Below are positions 9,039-19,043 of a stretch of 51,765 nucleotides of DNA, piece by piece. The stretch comes from Hyphomonas sp. TMED17 (GTDB taxonomy: Bacteria; Pseudomonadota; Alphaproteobacteria; Caulobacterales; Hyphomonadaceae), in the NCBI GenBank assembly GCA_002172915.1, contig NHBW01000008.1, positions 1 through 51,765 of the forward strand. The letters are read 5' to 3'. Every line of letters starts with the position of its first letter. Position 1 is the stretch's first letter. The position numbers were made by a program, and so were the translations under genes. The notes below the pieces were generated by a model. It was given only the letters and a program-made list of their open reading frames with translations, was not told where the DNA came from and searched no databases.

Positions 9039-12001
9039 GCCATACCTCTTATCTCACGCACAGCTTGTGCATCGCGATAGGTAATATCGGGAAACTCGGG
9101 ATCGCTCGCCGCCGGGTCAAAATACTTCCACGAGCGCGCGCATTTTATCCCGCTGGCCTGCGCCGGCACAACTGATACATCGCCCTCATCCTCAAGCATG
9201 AAAGCGCCTTCGGGCGCAGCACCGGTGATCAGAGTTGCAGCTGAGGTAATAAAAATATCCTCGGCAACTTCTGTCTCAAACGCCTGTAGCAGCGCTTCAT
9301 CAGCAACATAAACAACCGGCGCGGCTTCCAGCGATGACCGGATGCGCTTTTCGCGACGTTCGACCTCGATCGCGCCAGTCACAACCCGCCGAACTCTGAA
9401 AATACGCTGCCAGCGTTCAGCTAGAACTTCATCATTCCAGCCAGCTGGCGTTTCCGGGAACTGAAGAAGGTGAACACTGTCGGCCTGTGCTGCGAAGGGA
9501 CTGATCATAAAGGCCTCCTCGGTCGTGAATGGCATGATCGGCGCCAGCCAGGCAAGCAAGCGATGTAACAATTCGAACATGACTGTGCGATTAGCCCGCC
9601 GACGAACATCGCTCGGCGCGTCGCAATACAGGCTATCTTTGCGAATATCAAAATAAACAGCCGACAAATCAACCGCGCAAAAATTCAGTATCGCCGCCAT
9701 AATTCGTTTGAAATCATGCGCCTCATATGCGCTGCGAACAATCCCGTCGAGCTCATTCACGCGATGCAGAAGATAACGTTCCAGGGATGGCATCTGGTCA
9801 ACCGGAACGCGCTCCGTATCGGGGTCATAATCCGCCAATGCGCCGAGCAGATATCTCAATGTGTTCCGCAGCCGCCGATAACTTTCGACTGATCCCTTAA
9901 TGATCTCGTCAGAAATCCGGAGATCCTCGGTATAATCAGAACTTGCGGTCCAGAGCCGCAATATTTCAATGCCGTACTGGTTGGCAAAGCTTTCAGGCTC
10001 GATTGTATTGCCAAGCGATTTTGACATTTTCTTGCCTTCGGCATCTACGATCATGCCGTGCGTTACCACCTGTCTGAACGGTGCCTGGCCACGCGTTGCA
10101 CAATTCTCCAGAAGTGAACTCTGAAACCAGCCGCGATGCTGATCACTGCCCTCGAGATAGACATCCGCCTGTCCCGTCTGTTCGTCGATAATATCGCGAT
10201 CTCTCAGCGCAAAGGCATGCGTGGTTCCACTATCGAACCAGACATCAAGGACGTCATTGACTTTGCTCCATCCGGTCGGGTCGACAACCCCGTCGAGGAA
10301 AGCACTAGCATCGGCACTGAACCAGGCTTCGACCCCTTCTGACTTAATCGCGTCCAGAATACGGGCATTCACCAGACCGGCATCGCTCTCTGACAGAAAA
10401 ACCGTATGCGGCTGCCCGTCCGGACTGACGAGAAGCGTGATTGGCACCCCCCAATTCCGTTGTCGCGATATCAGCCAGTCAGGCCGGTCGGCGACCATCG
10501 CATTGATACGATTGCGCCCGGTTGCCGGGACAAAGTCGGTCTGTTCGATGCCTTTGACGGCAAGATCCCGAAGCGTTTCGCCATCCTTACCAGGCGTATC
10601 CATGGCAATGAACCATTGTGGTGTTGCGCGCCGGATCACAGGCGCTTTCGACCGCCAGGAGTGAGCGTCCCGCAAAGTCGCCACCCCACGCGCCAGCAGC
10701 CCCCCGCCTTCCGCCAGCAAACGGATAACTTCGGCCCCGGCTTTACCCGGCTGGCCACGTTTCTTGCCTGAGGTTCTAATGATATCCAGTCCCTGCAGAG
10801 GCGCCGGAACCTCATCGGTATAGCAGCCATTGACATCAACAATGTCGCGAATTTCGCTGGCATTTCGTCCGCTCGACAGAAATGCGAAGAAATCATCATC
10901 GCCATGCGCTGGCGCCGTATGCACAAAACCGGTCCCAGCATCATCTGTGACATGGCCGGCGCTAATGGTCACAATTTCATGGGCCCAGAACGGATCAAGA
11001 CCCGATAGCGGATGCTTCAAACTCCAGCCAGCCGGATCAAAGTCGCCCAATCGCTTCAGCCCGCTAATTTTCGCTGACTCGGCAATTGCATCAACAAGAC
11101 GGTCGGCAAAAATGAGCTTTTCTCCGGCTGTGGCATAAGGCTTGAATCCGAGCTCCTGCTCGGACATCACTGCTTCAACCTCGTAAACCCCGTAAGATAT
11201 ATCAGGGCTGAAACAAACCGCCTGATTGGCCGGAATCGTCCACGGCGTCGTCGTCCAGATCACAATGCTGGCATCCTCAAGCGAGCCGGCTGGCGAAGCC
11301 CCGTTTTGATGGTCCAGACGGAAACGTGCCCAAATAGTCGACACTTTCCGGTCCATATATTCGACTTCGGCCTCGGCTAATGCGGTCCGCTCGACAGGCG
11401 ACCACATTACCGGCTTCGCCCCGCGCACCAGACGTCCGCCCATGGCGACATCGAGGAATTCGCGAACAATAGCCGCTTCGGATTCGAAGTTCATCGTCAG
11501 ATATGGATTATCCCATTCCCCTTCGACCCCGCAGCGCCGGAAGCCCTGCTTCTGAATATTGATCCACTTGGCGGCATAGTCGCGGCAGGCCCGGCGAAAC
11601 TCGTCACCCGGCACGTCATCCTTGTTGCGTCCCTTCGACCGGAATTCTTCTTCAACCTTCCATTCGATTGGCAATCCGTGACAATCCCAGCCAGGAAGGT
11701 AGGAGGCATCAAATCCTCTCATCTGATGGTTCCGGATAATGATATCCTTGAGAATTTTATTCATTGCTGTCCCGAGATGGATCGGTCCATTGGCATAAGG
11801 GGGTCCATCATGCAGGATAAAGGTTGGCGCCTTACGTGCGGCTGCATCCTCGCGCATCGCTTTGTACAACCCCATTTCATCCCAGCGCCGGATCCATTCA
11901 GGTTCCGCCTTGGGTAAGCCGCCCCGCATCGGGAAATCGGTTTTTGGCAGGAATAATGTATCCTTATAATCTCGTTTAGGCTCAGCGGCGTTTTCGGACA
12001 T
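9035..12001 (-). CDS. ileS: Isoleucyl-tRNA synthetase
   Basis: A class I aminoacyl-tRNA synthetase that charges tRNA-Ile. The start is placed at ATG 11999-12001 (product MSENAAEPKRDY..., 988 residues); the open frame extends 23 codons further, but that segment does not resemble the family. The HIGH-type motif PIHLGTA falls at about residues 73-79 and KKMSKSLGN near residue 630, with the editing (CP1) domain between them. The C-terminal zinc knuckle looks degenerate: KCARSW retains one Cys and the second Cys pair is replaced by DITYRDAQAV, which I recall for other alphaproteobacterial IleS. It heads the ileS-lspA-DUF3035-M16 run. Confidence 0.97.
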   Translation of the reverse strand: MSENAAEPKRDYKDTLFLPKTDFPMRGGLPKAEPEWIRRWDEMGLYKAMREDAAARKAPTFILHDGPPYANGPIHLGTAMNKILKDIIIRNHQMRGFDASYLPGWDCHGLPIEWKVEEEFRSKGRNKDDVPGDEFRRACRDYAAKWINIQKQGFRRCGVEGEWDNPYLTMNFESEAAIVREFLDVAMGGRLVRGAKPVMWSPVERTALAEAEVEYMDRKVSTIWARFRLDHQNGASPAGSLEDASIVIWTTTPWTIPANQAVCFSPDISYGVYEVEAVMSEQELGFKPYATAGEKLIFADRLVDAIAESAKISGLKRLGDFDPAGWSLKHPLSGLDPFWAHEIVTISAGHVTDDAGTGFVHTAPAHGDDDFFAFLSSGRNASEIRDIVDVNGCYTDEVPAPLQGLDIIRTSGKKRGQPGKAGAEVIRLLAEGGGLLARGVATLRDAHSWRSKAPVIRRATPQWFIAMDTPGKDGETLRDLAVKGIEQTDFVPATGRNRINAMVADRPDWLISRQRNWGVPITLLVSPDGQPHTVFLSESDAGLVNARILDAIKSEGVEAWFSADASAFLDGVVDPTGWSKVNDVLDVWFDSGTTHAFALRDRDIIDEQTGQADVYLEGSDQHRGWFQSSLLENCATRGQAPFRQVVTHGMIVDAEGKKMSKSLGNTIEPESFANQYGIEILRLWTASSDYTEDLRISDEIIKGSVESYRRLRNTLRYLLGALADYDPDTERVPVDQMPSLERYLLHRVNELDGIVRSAYEAHDFKRIMAAILNFCAVDLSAVYFDIRKDSLYCDAPSDVRRRANRTVMFELLHRLLAWLAPIMPFTTEEAFMISPFAAQADSVHLLQFPETPAGWNDEVLAERWQRIFRVRRVVTGAIEVERREKRIRSSLEAAPVVYVADEALLQAFETEVAEDIFITSAATLITGAAPEGAFMLEDEGDVSVVPAQASGIKCARSWKYFDPAASDPEFPDITYRDAQAVREIRGMA

Positions 12002-12165
12002 CTGTTCGTCTCTGAATTTGTTATTGTGCATAAGTGGAAGAAGAAAATACCCGGCCACGCCGACTATCAATCATCACGCAACCGGGCCACTAATTCGGGC
12101 ATCGATATATAAGATACAAATCATGGTCCGAGCGACTTAGCAGAGGCCCTTGGCCGTGTCACCTT

Positions 12166-13101
12166 CTAAGCCAGAGCGCTCTGTGCTAAACGTGTTTTTG
12201 CGTCGGCAACATCATTGTTCATCTGCACAATCATATCGTCGATCTGATCAAAAGCGAGTTCTGGTCTGAGATAATGCGCCAATGCCACTTCAATATGTCG
12301 GCCGTATAGATCGCCTTCAAAATCGAATATGAATGCTTCCAGAAGCGGATCTCTTAAACCGGTCGTCGGCGTCCGACCGAAATTCGCAACACCATCCAGC
12401 CACTCGCCCTGACTGTCGATCCGGACGCGCACCGCATAGACCCCATGGCGAGGATGCAACAACTCGCCGAGATGCAGATTAGCGGTTGGAAATCCAATCG
12501 TCCGCCCGCGCTTCTCGCCATGCTCGACAACACCGTCGATCACCCAGTCATGACCAAGAATATCCCGCGCCCGTTCCGGTTCCCCCGCAATCAGCGCTTC
12601 GCGAATAGCGGTCGAAGACGCTTTCGTCCCGAGAGACTCGATTTTCTCGACAATTGTCACGCCAAAGCCAATCGCACGTCCAAGTGAAGCCAGCCGGTTA
12701 GCATCACCCATCCTGCCCCGCCCAAAACGAAAATCGAAACCGACCGAGACGTGGCGGACGCCAAGCCCCGAAAACAGGACCTCTCGGGCAAAAGATTCAT
12801 CCGTCATCGCCGCCATATCCGCATTGAAAGGTAGCTCGTAAATCGCTTCGGCCCCCAGCGCGGCTAATTTCATATTACGCTGCATCGGCCGGTAGAGCCG
12901 AAATGGCGGGTCGTCGGGCCGAAAATAAGCACGCGGTGGCGGCTCGAATGTCGCGACACCTAGACCGACACCAGGCACCGCAGTTCGCGCGGCTTCAATC
13001 ACTGCTCTATGTCCGGCATGCACGCCATCGAAATTGCCTAACGCAACCGACAGGTTTCGCGCATTAGCCGGGACATTCCGATAGTGAGCCGTTATCGTCA
13101 T
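12166..13101 (-). CDS. ribF: Bifunctional riboflavin kinase / FAD synthetase
   Basis: The 311-residue enzyme converts riboflavin to FMN and then FAD. The N-terminal nucleotidyltransferase domain shows LGNFDGVHAGHRAVI (about residues 21-35) and SSTAIREAL (about 161-169). The C-terminal flavokinase domain shows GRTIGFPTANL and GVYAVRV. Length is normal. No FMN riboswitch is seen upstream; the gene follows the MaoC gene after only 12 bases, so it is probably transcribed with it. In alphaproteobacteria ribF often sits close to ileS-lspA, as here. Confidence 0.96.
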   Translation of the reverse strand: MTITAHYRNVPANARNLSVALGNFDGVHAGHRAVIEAARTAVPGVGLGVATFEPPPRAYFRPDDPPFRLYRPMQRNMKLAALGAEAIYELPFNADMAAMTDESFAREVLFSGLGVRHVSVGFDFRFGRGRMGDANRLASLGRAIGFGVTIVEKIESLGTKASSTAIREALIAGEPERARDILGHDWVIDGVVEHGEKRGRTIGFPTANLHLGELLHPRHGVYAVRVRIDSQGEWLDGVANFGRTPTTGLRDPLLEAFIFDFEGDLYGRHIEVALAHYLRPELAFDQIDDMIVQMNNDVADAKTRLAQSALA

Positions 13102-13113
13102 ATCTCGCCGCCG

Positions 13114-13551
13114 CTAAGATTTAGCATCCCGGCCTGGCACCATGACAACCGCTTCACCGGTAATCGCAGCCTTTCCGTCAACTTTGCAGGACACTGCCAG
13201 TGTTACTTTGTTTCCTCGTGCCTGCAGCTCCGACACTTCGGCCCGCACAATTACGTTCGAGCCGATGAAAACCGGACGTTTGAAACGCATGGAGAACCCA
13301 GTGAACACGGCACCCGGGCCCGGTAAATGATTGCCCAAAATCCCGGAAATATAACTGGCTGTAAGCGCACCATGTGCAATTCGCGCACCGAATACAGTGC
13401 CTTTGGCATATTCATCATCCATGTGAAGTGGGTTCCGATCGCCCGAGACTTCTGCGAACAGATCAATATCCTTTTCGGTGATCGTATGTGCGCTTTCATG
13501 GCTCATGCCAATCTCAAGGTCTTCGAACTTGTAACCATCTTTCACAGCCAT
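13114..13551 (-). CDS. MaoC-like (R)-specific enoyl-CoA hydratase
   Basis: The 145-residue hot-dog-fold protein carries the hydratase-2 active site GDRNPLHMDDEYA (about residues 34-46; catalytic Asp and His) followed by GARIAHGALTASYIS. This matches PhaJ/MaoC dehydratases, which hydrate trans-2-enoyl-CoA to (R)-3-hydroxyacyl-CoA in fatty-acid or polyhydroxyalkanoate metabolism. AAGGAGG lies eight bases before the ATG. No PHA synthase gene is in the window. The gene sits in the ribF-maoC-HAD trio, whose functional connection is not known to me. Confidence 0.9.
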   Translation of the reverse strand: MAVKDGYKFEDLEIGMSHESAHTITEKDIDLFAEVSGDRNPLHMDDEYAKGTVFGARIAHGALTASYISGILGNHLPGPGAVFTGFSMRFKRPVFIGSNVIVRAEVSELQARGNKVTLAVSCKVDGKAAITGEAVVMVPGRDAKS

Positions 13552-13611
13552 TAATTAAGCCTCCTTAAAAGCCTTCAATTGATTGCGACCCCTGACGGGT
13601 CCAAATTCCCA

Positions 13612-14469
13612 CTACCAAACAAGGCCAGGCATAGCCCATCGCGCGGTGGTTTGGTAGGTACTTAAAAGGGCATTTACTTCCGATGCGAAGTCGAGACCAT
13701 GCTGGCTTAGCCCGGTACCGACATAAAGCCCATGATAGCCGCGATTCATAGCACCACGCATGTCTGTTGCCGGGCTATCGCCGATACATAAAATACGATC
13801 ATCACCAGTTTGCACGCCAAGTTCACTTAGTTTCGCAAGAGCGAGATCATAAATTCCGTCATATGGCTTGCCGGGATAGGTGACTTTGCCGGACTCTTCT
13901 TCAAAAATGGCGGCAAGTGCCCCGGCGCACCAATGCAAGGCATCGCCAATCCTGACTTGCTTGTCGGGATTAGCACATATCATCGTCATACCACGATCTG
14001 CGGCCTGCGCGAGACGGTCACGATAGGCTTCGGGTTCGTCATGTATCTGATCTTCAAGCCCAATACACAGGATCGTGTCGGACGAGTCAGGACCTGCAAA
14101 CTGCAAATCAAGCCCCTCATAAAGAAATTGGTCATGCTCCCATCCGCCATCAGCCCCAAGCTTCCAGAATGTCTCGTGGCGCCGCTCCGATAATATACGG
14201 CGGGTGGCATCACCTGAGGAAACACAATCATCGAATGCCTCCGGGGGGATTCCGAGCGGATCAAAATATCGTATGACTTGGGATTTCGGGACTGGTGCAT
14301 TGGTAATCAGGACAACCGCACCACCCATTTCGCGAAACCGGACCAGCGCCTCACACGCCTGAGAAAATGCATGTTGCCCATTATGGATCACGCCCCACAC
14401 ATCGCAGAGGATGACATCATAATTATCGGCAATCATTTCCAGACCGACAGGAAAAGAAGTTTTCGTCAT
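13612..14469 (-). CDS. HAD-superfamily hydrolase, class IIA, TIGR01459 type
   Basis: The 285-residue product starts with DVILCDVWGVIHNG (about residues 18-31), where the usual HAD motif I DxDG becomes DxWG, a feature of the TIGR01459 family found mostly in alphaproteobacteria. Motif II is VVLITNAPVP and the later GDSPATDMRGAMNRGYHGLYVGTG gives the Mg2+-binding Asp residues. Relatives of NagD/phosphoglycolate phosphatase dephosphorylate small metabolites; the substrate here is unknown. Loss of the second motif I Asp may change it away from a phosphatase. It precedes maoC and ribF on the same strand, 60 bases away. Confidence 0.9.
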   Translation of the reverse strand: MTKTSFPVGLEMIADNYDVILCDVWGVIHNGQHAFSQACEALVRFREMGGAVVLITNAPVPKSQVIRYFDPLGIPPEAFDDCVSSGDATRRILSERRHETFWKLGADGGWEHDQFLYEGLDLQFAGPDSSDTILCIGLEDQIHDEPEAYRDRLAQAADRGMTMICANPDKQVRIGDALHWCAGALAAIFEEESGKVTYPGKPYDGIYDLALAKLSELGVQTGDDRILCIGDSPATDMRGAMNRGYHGLYVGTGLSQHGLDFASEVNALLSTYQTTARWAMPGLVW

Positions 14470-14567
14470 TCTGCCGCACTAAGACGCCGGAGCCACATGG
14501 TCAATTAGCGTTTTGTTCAAGCTCGCTCGGGGCCATTGATGTTGCCGCCAGGACCCGCAGTGATCTT

Positions 14568-15221
14568 TCAGGACTGCTCGATCTGTTCTTGGCTTCTGGT
14601 CACGTAGACCCGCTCCAGCATATCGGCGGTCTCACGCGCTTCATCGAGAACCACCTCAAGCGAGGACAGAGAAACCTCAGCAATGGCTGCGTCACCACCT
14701 GCTTCCATCGCATCAATCATTTCGAGACTCTGAATGAAACTACGCCGGCTTTTCTGCCCGGTAATCAAAGCGCTTTCAAAACTAATGATTGACGAACGCA
14801 ACTGGCCTGGCGGCACATCGTCGGTTTCCGATAGGATCTCAGCTTCGCCGATCACGATTTGAAGCCCGTCACGAGCTCGGTCAATATCGCTTGCTACGCG
14901 TATATACAGTGTTTCTGCATCATTATTGGCGAAATCCAATGTCGACACATAATCGTCAGGTGAAGCCGCCTCTTGCGGTGCGCCGTCCATCAGAACACGC
15001 GCAAAATCGAACAAACCCTGAGCTGGGGCCACCCATCCGGCTGAAACGGCACGCCGGTTATAGGCATCGCAAACCTCAACCAGACGCGTCTGGCTAGGCG
15101 CGAAATTGGACTCGACCATTATTTTCGCCGGTACCATTGAAACCGTGGCGCAAGCTGTTAGCAAGAACGAGCTCAATATAAAAATACAATATCTACTTAT
15201 ATTAATCGTCATTATAGACAT
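14568..15221 (-). CDS. Unknown lipoprotein
   Basis: The 217-residue product begins with a hydrophobic signal and LTAC lipobox (Cys about residue 23), so it should be lipid-anchored in the periplasm or outer membrane. I recognise no named family. The mature part has one Cys near VCDAYNRRA and long, mostly helical acidic stretches, including segments around FESALITGQ and LEVVLDEARETADML that could pack as a helical bundle. An internal ATG at 15210-15212 could be an alternative start that keeps the signal. It is divergent from the proline iminopeptidase and 98 bases upstream of the HAD gene. Confidence 0.65.
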   Translation of the reverse strand: MSIMTINISRYCIFILSSFLLTACATVSMVPAKIMVESNFAPSQTRLVEVCDAYNRRAVSAGWVAPAQGLFDFARVLMDGAPQEAASPDDYVSTLDFANNDAETLYIRVASDIDRARDGLQIVIGEAEILSETDDVPPGQLRSSIISFESALITGQKSRRSFIQSLEMIDAMEAGGDAAIAEVSLSSLEVVLDEARETADMLERVYVTRSQEQIEQS

Positions 15222-15335
15222 CCAGAACGATCGAGCGTTTCATCCACCACTCATACAGCTGTTAAAAAACTCGTCCATACCCTTTATCGTTAAGTATTTC
15301 ACAATACCTGAGTTTGAGATGAATAAAGGATCACA

Positions 15336-16292
15336 ATGCTCAAATTATACCCACCTATAAATCTCCGGCGCAGCGGTCATCTTCAAGTTAGCGAACTGCA
15401 TCGGATATACTGGGAGGAATCGGGCAATCCCGAGGGAATACCGGTGATCGCACTGCACGGCGGCCCCGGTGGCGGATCCAGCCCCGAAATGCGGCGGTTT
15501 TTTGACCCGCAGATTTATCGGATCATTCTGATGGACCAGCGCGGCTGTGGAAAATCTTCACCACATTCAGAGCTTGAGGGCAACACAACCTGGGATCTTG
15601 TGGCCGATATCGAGCAAGTTCGGGAAATACTGAACATTGATAAATGGATCGTTTTTGGCGGCTCTTGGGGGTCAACGCTGGCTCTATCCTATGCCGTCAC
15701 TCATACACAGCGAACCATGGGATTGATCCTGAGAGGCATTTTTCTCATCACGCGATCCGAAATCCAGTGGTTCTATCAAGCCGGCGCCAGCCGGCTGTTT
15801 CCCGATGCCTATGACCGATATGTCCAGCCCATCCCCGAAGACGAGCGGGGTGATCTATTAAATGCGTTTCATCGCCGTCTGACAGGTGAGGATTTTGCCG
15901 AGCGGATCCGCGCCGCCAAAGCATGGGCCGGCTGGGAAGGCGAAACCATCACGATTGATGGCCCCGTCAGCAAGCCAAAGCGATTTGAAGAAGACAGTTT
16001 TGCAGATGCCTTCGCACGGATCGAATGCCACTATTTTGTGAATGAGGGCTTCTTCCCTAAAGATGGCTGGCTGCTGGAACAAGTGGCCGACAAGCTTGGT
16101 AATATCCCGGGCATTATTGTGCATGGACGTTATGATGTCGTTACACCGCTATCCTCGGCCTGGGCCCTGAAAAAAGCCTGGCCGAAAGCCGATTTGCATA
16201 TTGTCGCAAATGCCGGCCACTCGAGCCTTGAACCGGGAATTGTCGACAAGTTGATCCGCGCAACTCGGCAGTTCGGACGCGAGCTTGCCTGA
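15336..16292 (+). CDS. pip: Proline iminopeptidase (S33)
   Basis: The 318-residue alpha/beta hydrolase removes N-terminal proline from peptides in the cytoplasm. The oxyanion segment HGGPGGGSSP (41-50), DQRGCGKSSPH (67-77) and the nucleophile elbow GGSWGS with Ser110 are the defining motifs; the acid and base are expected in VHGRYDVVTP and NAGHSS. AAGGA precedes the ATG by six bases. It stands alone, convergent with the transporter gene. Confidence 0.95.
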   Translation: MLKLYPPINLRRSGHLQVSELHRIYWEESGNPEGIPVIALHGGPGGGSSPEMRRFFDPQIYRIILMDQRGCGKSSPHSELEGNTTWDLVADIEQVREILNIDKWIVFGGSWGSTLALSYAVTHTQRTMGLILRGIFLITRSEIQWFYQAGASRLFPDAYDRYVQPIPEDERGDLLNAFHRRLTGEDFAERIRAAKAWAGWEGETITIDGPVSKPKRFEEDSFADAFARIECHYFVNEGFFPKDGWLLEQVADKLGNIPGIIVHGRYDVVTPLSSAWALKKAWPKADLHIVANAGHSSLEPGIVDKLIRATRQFGRELA

Positions 16293-16390
16293 CGCCATTC
16301 CGGTCGCTTATCTCATACTGAATGAACGACCCGTCGCTGGCAGGTCCCAGCAGCCAGCCCGGTTCGTCGATGGCTAAAATCGCAAGGACT

Positions 16391-17800
16391 TTAGCTGTTC
16401 GGACCTAGAAAGGCTTGCAAAAACGCCGGAAGAGGCACGCCATACTGATCCTGGACTTTGTCGAGAAAGCCGAAAAACAGCACGACGGCAATAAAGACCG
16501 GCACGATCCAGCGGATCGTTAAACGCCAGAGCGACATAAACAGGCCTTCAGAAATTTCGGACTGGAAGCTCTGTCTTGGTATAACCCAACCGGCAAAAAT
16601 GGCGATCAACAAGCCGCCAAGCGGCAATAGAAGCCCTTCAGTCATAAAGTCTACAAAGTCGAGATATTCGGTGGTCAGCGTACCATTCGAATAATTTGAA
16701 GAGGCCACATAGCCGGCGCCGATCATGAACAAAACAAAACCAATACCCACCGACGCGCCAGCCCGGGTAACGCCGTGACGTTCTTCCAACCATGACACTG
16801 ACACTTCCATCAATGAAATCGACGAGGTTAACGCGGCAAACAGGGCCAGTGCAAAGAATACGGTTGCAAACATCGATCCGCCGGCAATCGACCCGAACGC
16901 AACCGGCATAGACACAAAGAACAGGCCCGGTCCACCGGCAGGATCAAGCCCCGCAGCGAAAACAATCGGGAACACGGCAAAGCCGGCAATCAGCGCGACC
17001 AGCGTGTCAGCCCCGACAATTAGTCCCGATGAGCGCGGAATATTCGTATCCCGTGACAGATAGGCACCATAAGTGACCATCAGGCCAACCCCGACGCCGA
17101 TGGAGAAAAAGGCCTGGCCAAGCGCCGACAAGAATGTCTTGAACCCGACATCTTCCCATTTCGGCTCGAACAGAAATGCTGCTGTTTTGGCGAAATCACC
17201 ATTTATGACGGAGTAAATAACAATGCCGACCAGCATGAAGAAAAATGCCGGCATCAAAATTGTGGCAGCGCGTTCGATACCCGCCTTTACGCCCCGGCCA
17301 ACAATAAGAATGTTTGCGCTTATGAACAGGAAAAGAAGCGACATCATATAAAACCGGTTCGATACTGTCCGACCAAAATTATCGAATGATTCCTCGGCTG
17401 TTATCTCGCTAAATAGACCTTGCGCAGCCTGCAGCATAAACGCCAGGATCCATACCGAAATGACCATGTAAAAGGTCAGGATGAAGAAAGCTGTCATCGA
17501 TCCGACCCATGTCGCAATACCCCAATACTGACTGCGACCGGCCTCCTTTGCCATTGTCTGGACACCTTCGATCGCCGACATGCCGGACTTACGTCCGATG
17601 GAGTATTCGGCGACGAGAAGCGGCAGGCCAATCGCTAGCGCGCAGACCAGATAAATCGCGATAAAAGCACCGCCACCATTCTCGCCTGCTGTATATGGAA
17701 AGCGCCAGAAATTACCGAGACCGACAGATGACCCGATCGCGGCCATGATAAACCCAAAACGTGACCCCCACGTCTCTGTTTTGCGCTCTATAGCATCCAT
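16391..17800 (-). CDS. Sodium-dependent amino-acid-type transporter (NSS/SNF family)
   Basis: The 469-residue membrane protein has the LeuT fold signature. WGSRFGFIMAAIGSSVGLGNFWRFPY in TM1 includes the unwound segment that binds sodium and substrate, followed by GGGAFIAIYL in TM2. Around 11-12 membrane segments are visible. Members import amino acids or related solutes with Na+; the substrate cannot be inferred. AGGAG lies about nine bases before the ATG. It is monocistronic between pip and rodA. Confidence 0.92.
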   Translation of the reverse strand: MDAIERKTETWGSRFGFIMAAIGSSVGLGNFWRFPYTAGENGGGAFIAIYLVCALAIGLPLLVAEYSIGRKSGMSAIEGVQTMAKEAGRSQYWGIATWVGSMTAFFILTFYMVISVWILAFMLQAAQGLFSEITAEESFDNFGRTVSNRFYMMSLLFLFISANILIVGRGVKAGIERAATILMPAFFFMLVGIVIYSVINGDFAKTAAFLFEPKWEDVGFKTFLSALGQAFFSIGVGVGLMVTYGAYLSRDTNIPRSSGLIVGADTLVALIAGFAVFPIVFAAGLDPAGGPGLFFVSMPVAFGSIAGGSMFATVFFALALFAALTSSISLMEVSVSWLEERHGVTRAGASVGIGFVLFMIGAGYVASSNYSNGTLTTEYLDFVDFMTEGLLLPLGGLLIAIFAGWVIPRQSFQSEISEGLFMSLWRLTIRWIVPVFIAVVLFFGFLDKVQDQYGVPLPAFLQAFLGPNS

Positions 17801-17889
17801 GATCGAAGTCTCCTAAATATATTAAGCTGCCGTGACCTTACTTATCGGGTTCTGAAAAGCAATCAACACAAGCGCAACGGGCCGCGAAA

Positions 17890-19041
17890 TCACGCATTAT
17901 TCAGAGCCTCGTCCTTAGCGAGATGAACCGCGCAAACCAGACCGAAGCAGATCGCGGTCGTCAGCATCACGGTTCCGCCATACGACAATAACGGCAACGG
18001 CACCCCAACGACCGGCAGCAAGCCGAGAACCATCGCGACATTAAAGAAAATATAAAAGCTTATAGTTGCCATCGCACCAAAGGCGGCAAACCGGCCAAAT
18101 AGGCTCGTCGATCGCATGCCGATGAGCATTCCCAAGCCGAGAATTAGCATCCACATCAGCAGCACGGCGGTTGTAGTGACGAAGCCGAACTCCTCTGCCA
18201 GCACAGTTAGAATAAAATCGGTGTGCTGTTCGGGAATATAATCGAGCTGAGCCTGTATGCCCTGCATATAGCCCTTACCAAACATGCCACCCGAGCCGAT
18301 CGCAATCCGCGCCTGTTCGATCTGGTAACCATCATCCATGACATTGACGGTCTCGCCGGTCAGCTGGGCCAGGTAAGTATCCACCCGCTCACGCTGATAA
18401 TCTTTCAAAACAAAGATATAGACGGTCGGAATGGAAGCAATCGCCAGAACGCCGACTGTCAGGATCACCCGCTTATACAAACCGGCTAGAAATATCAGCA
18501 CGCCCCCGGATGCGATCAGTGCAAGGGTGGTGCCAAAGTCGGGCTGCCTGAAAATGAGCAAGGCCGGCGCCATGATCAGCAACAGAGCCGGCAGATGTAT
18601 AGAAAACCCACCGGAAAAGTCATGCCATCTTTTATGGTAGTAAGCGGCGAGAGCCAACGTCAGCGTCACCTTCATAAACTCAGACGGCTGAACACGTACG
18701 AGACCAGGAATTGAAAGCCACCGCTCGGCACCGCCACCGGAGGCGCCGAAAAATTCGACAAGCACCAGCATAAACAGCGTCGCAAAATAGGCTGGCCATG
18801 CCAGGTACAACCACAGCCTGAGCGGAAACAAGGCGGCAATGATCAGAACAATGAGCGCGATCACCAACCGAATTGCCTGACGCAATGGCAGACCGGCTTC
18901 TGCGGGATTGGTGAATGTCGATGAATACAGAACCACTAAGCCGATGACCGCCATCGCGCACAGCAAGAGTATCAGACCCCACGGTAATTCAGAGACCTGT
19001 CTTAAAAAACTTCTGCGGGTGAAACTGAGTGAACTGGCCAT
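17890..19041 (-). CDS. rodA: RodA peptidoglycan glycosyltransferase
   Basis: The 383-residue SEDS-family membrane enzyme polymerises lipid II during lateral wall elongation with PBP2. Motifs include the VRVQPSEFMKVTLTLALA region, the extracellular loop with the catalytic Asp context RIAIGSGGMFGKGY, and the C-terminal GVPLPLLSYGGT signature. It is the last gene of the mreB-mreC-mreD-mrdA-rodA run, starting two bases after the PBP2 stop. Confidence 0.96.
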   Translation of the reverse strand: MASSLSFTRRSFLRQVSELPWGLILLLCAMAVIGLVVLYSSTFTNPAEAGLPLRQAIRLVIALIVLIIAALFPLRLWLYLAWPAYFATLFMLVLVEFFGASGGGAERWLSIPGLVRVQPSEFMKVTLTLALAAYYHKRWHDFSGGFSIHLPALLLIMAPALLIFRQPDFGTTLALIASGGVLIFLAGLYKRVILTVGVLAIASIPTVYIFVLKDYQRERVDTYLAQLTGETVNVMDDGYQIEQARIAIGSGGMFGKGYMQGIQAQLDYIPEQHTDFILTVLAEEFGFVTTTAVLLMWMLILGLGMLIGMRSTSLFGRFAAFGAMATISFYIFFNVAMVLGLLPVVGVPLPLLSYGGTVMLTTAICFGLVCAVHLAKDEALNNA

Positions 19042-19043
19042 GT

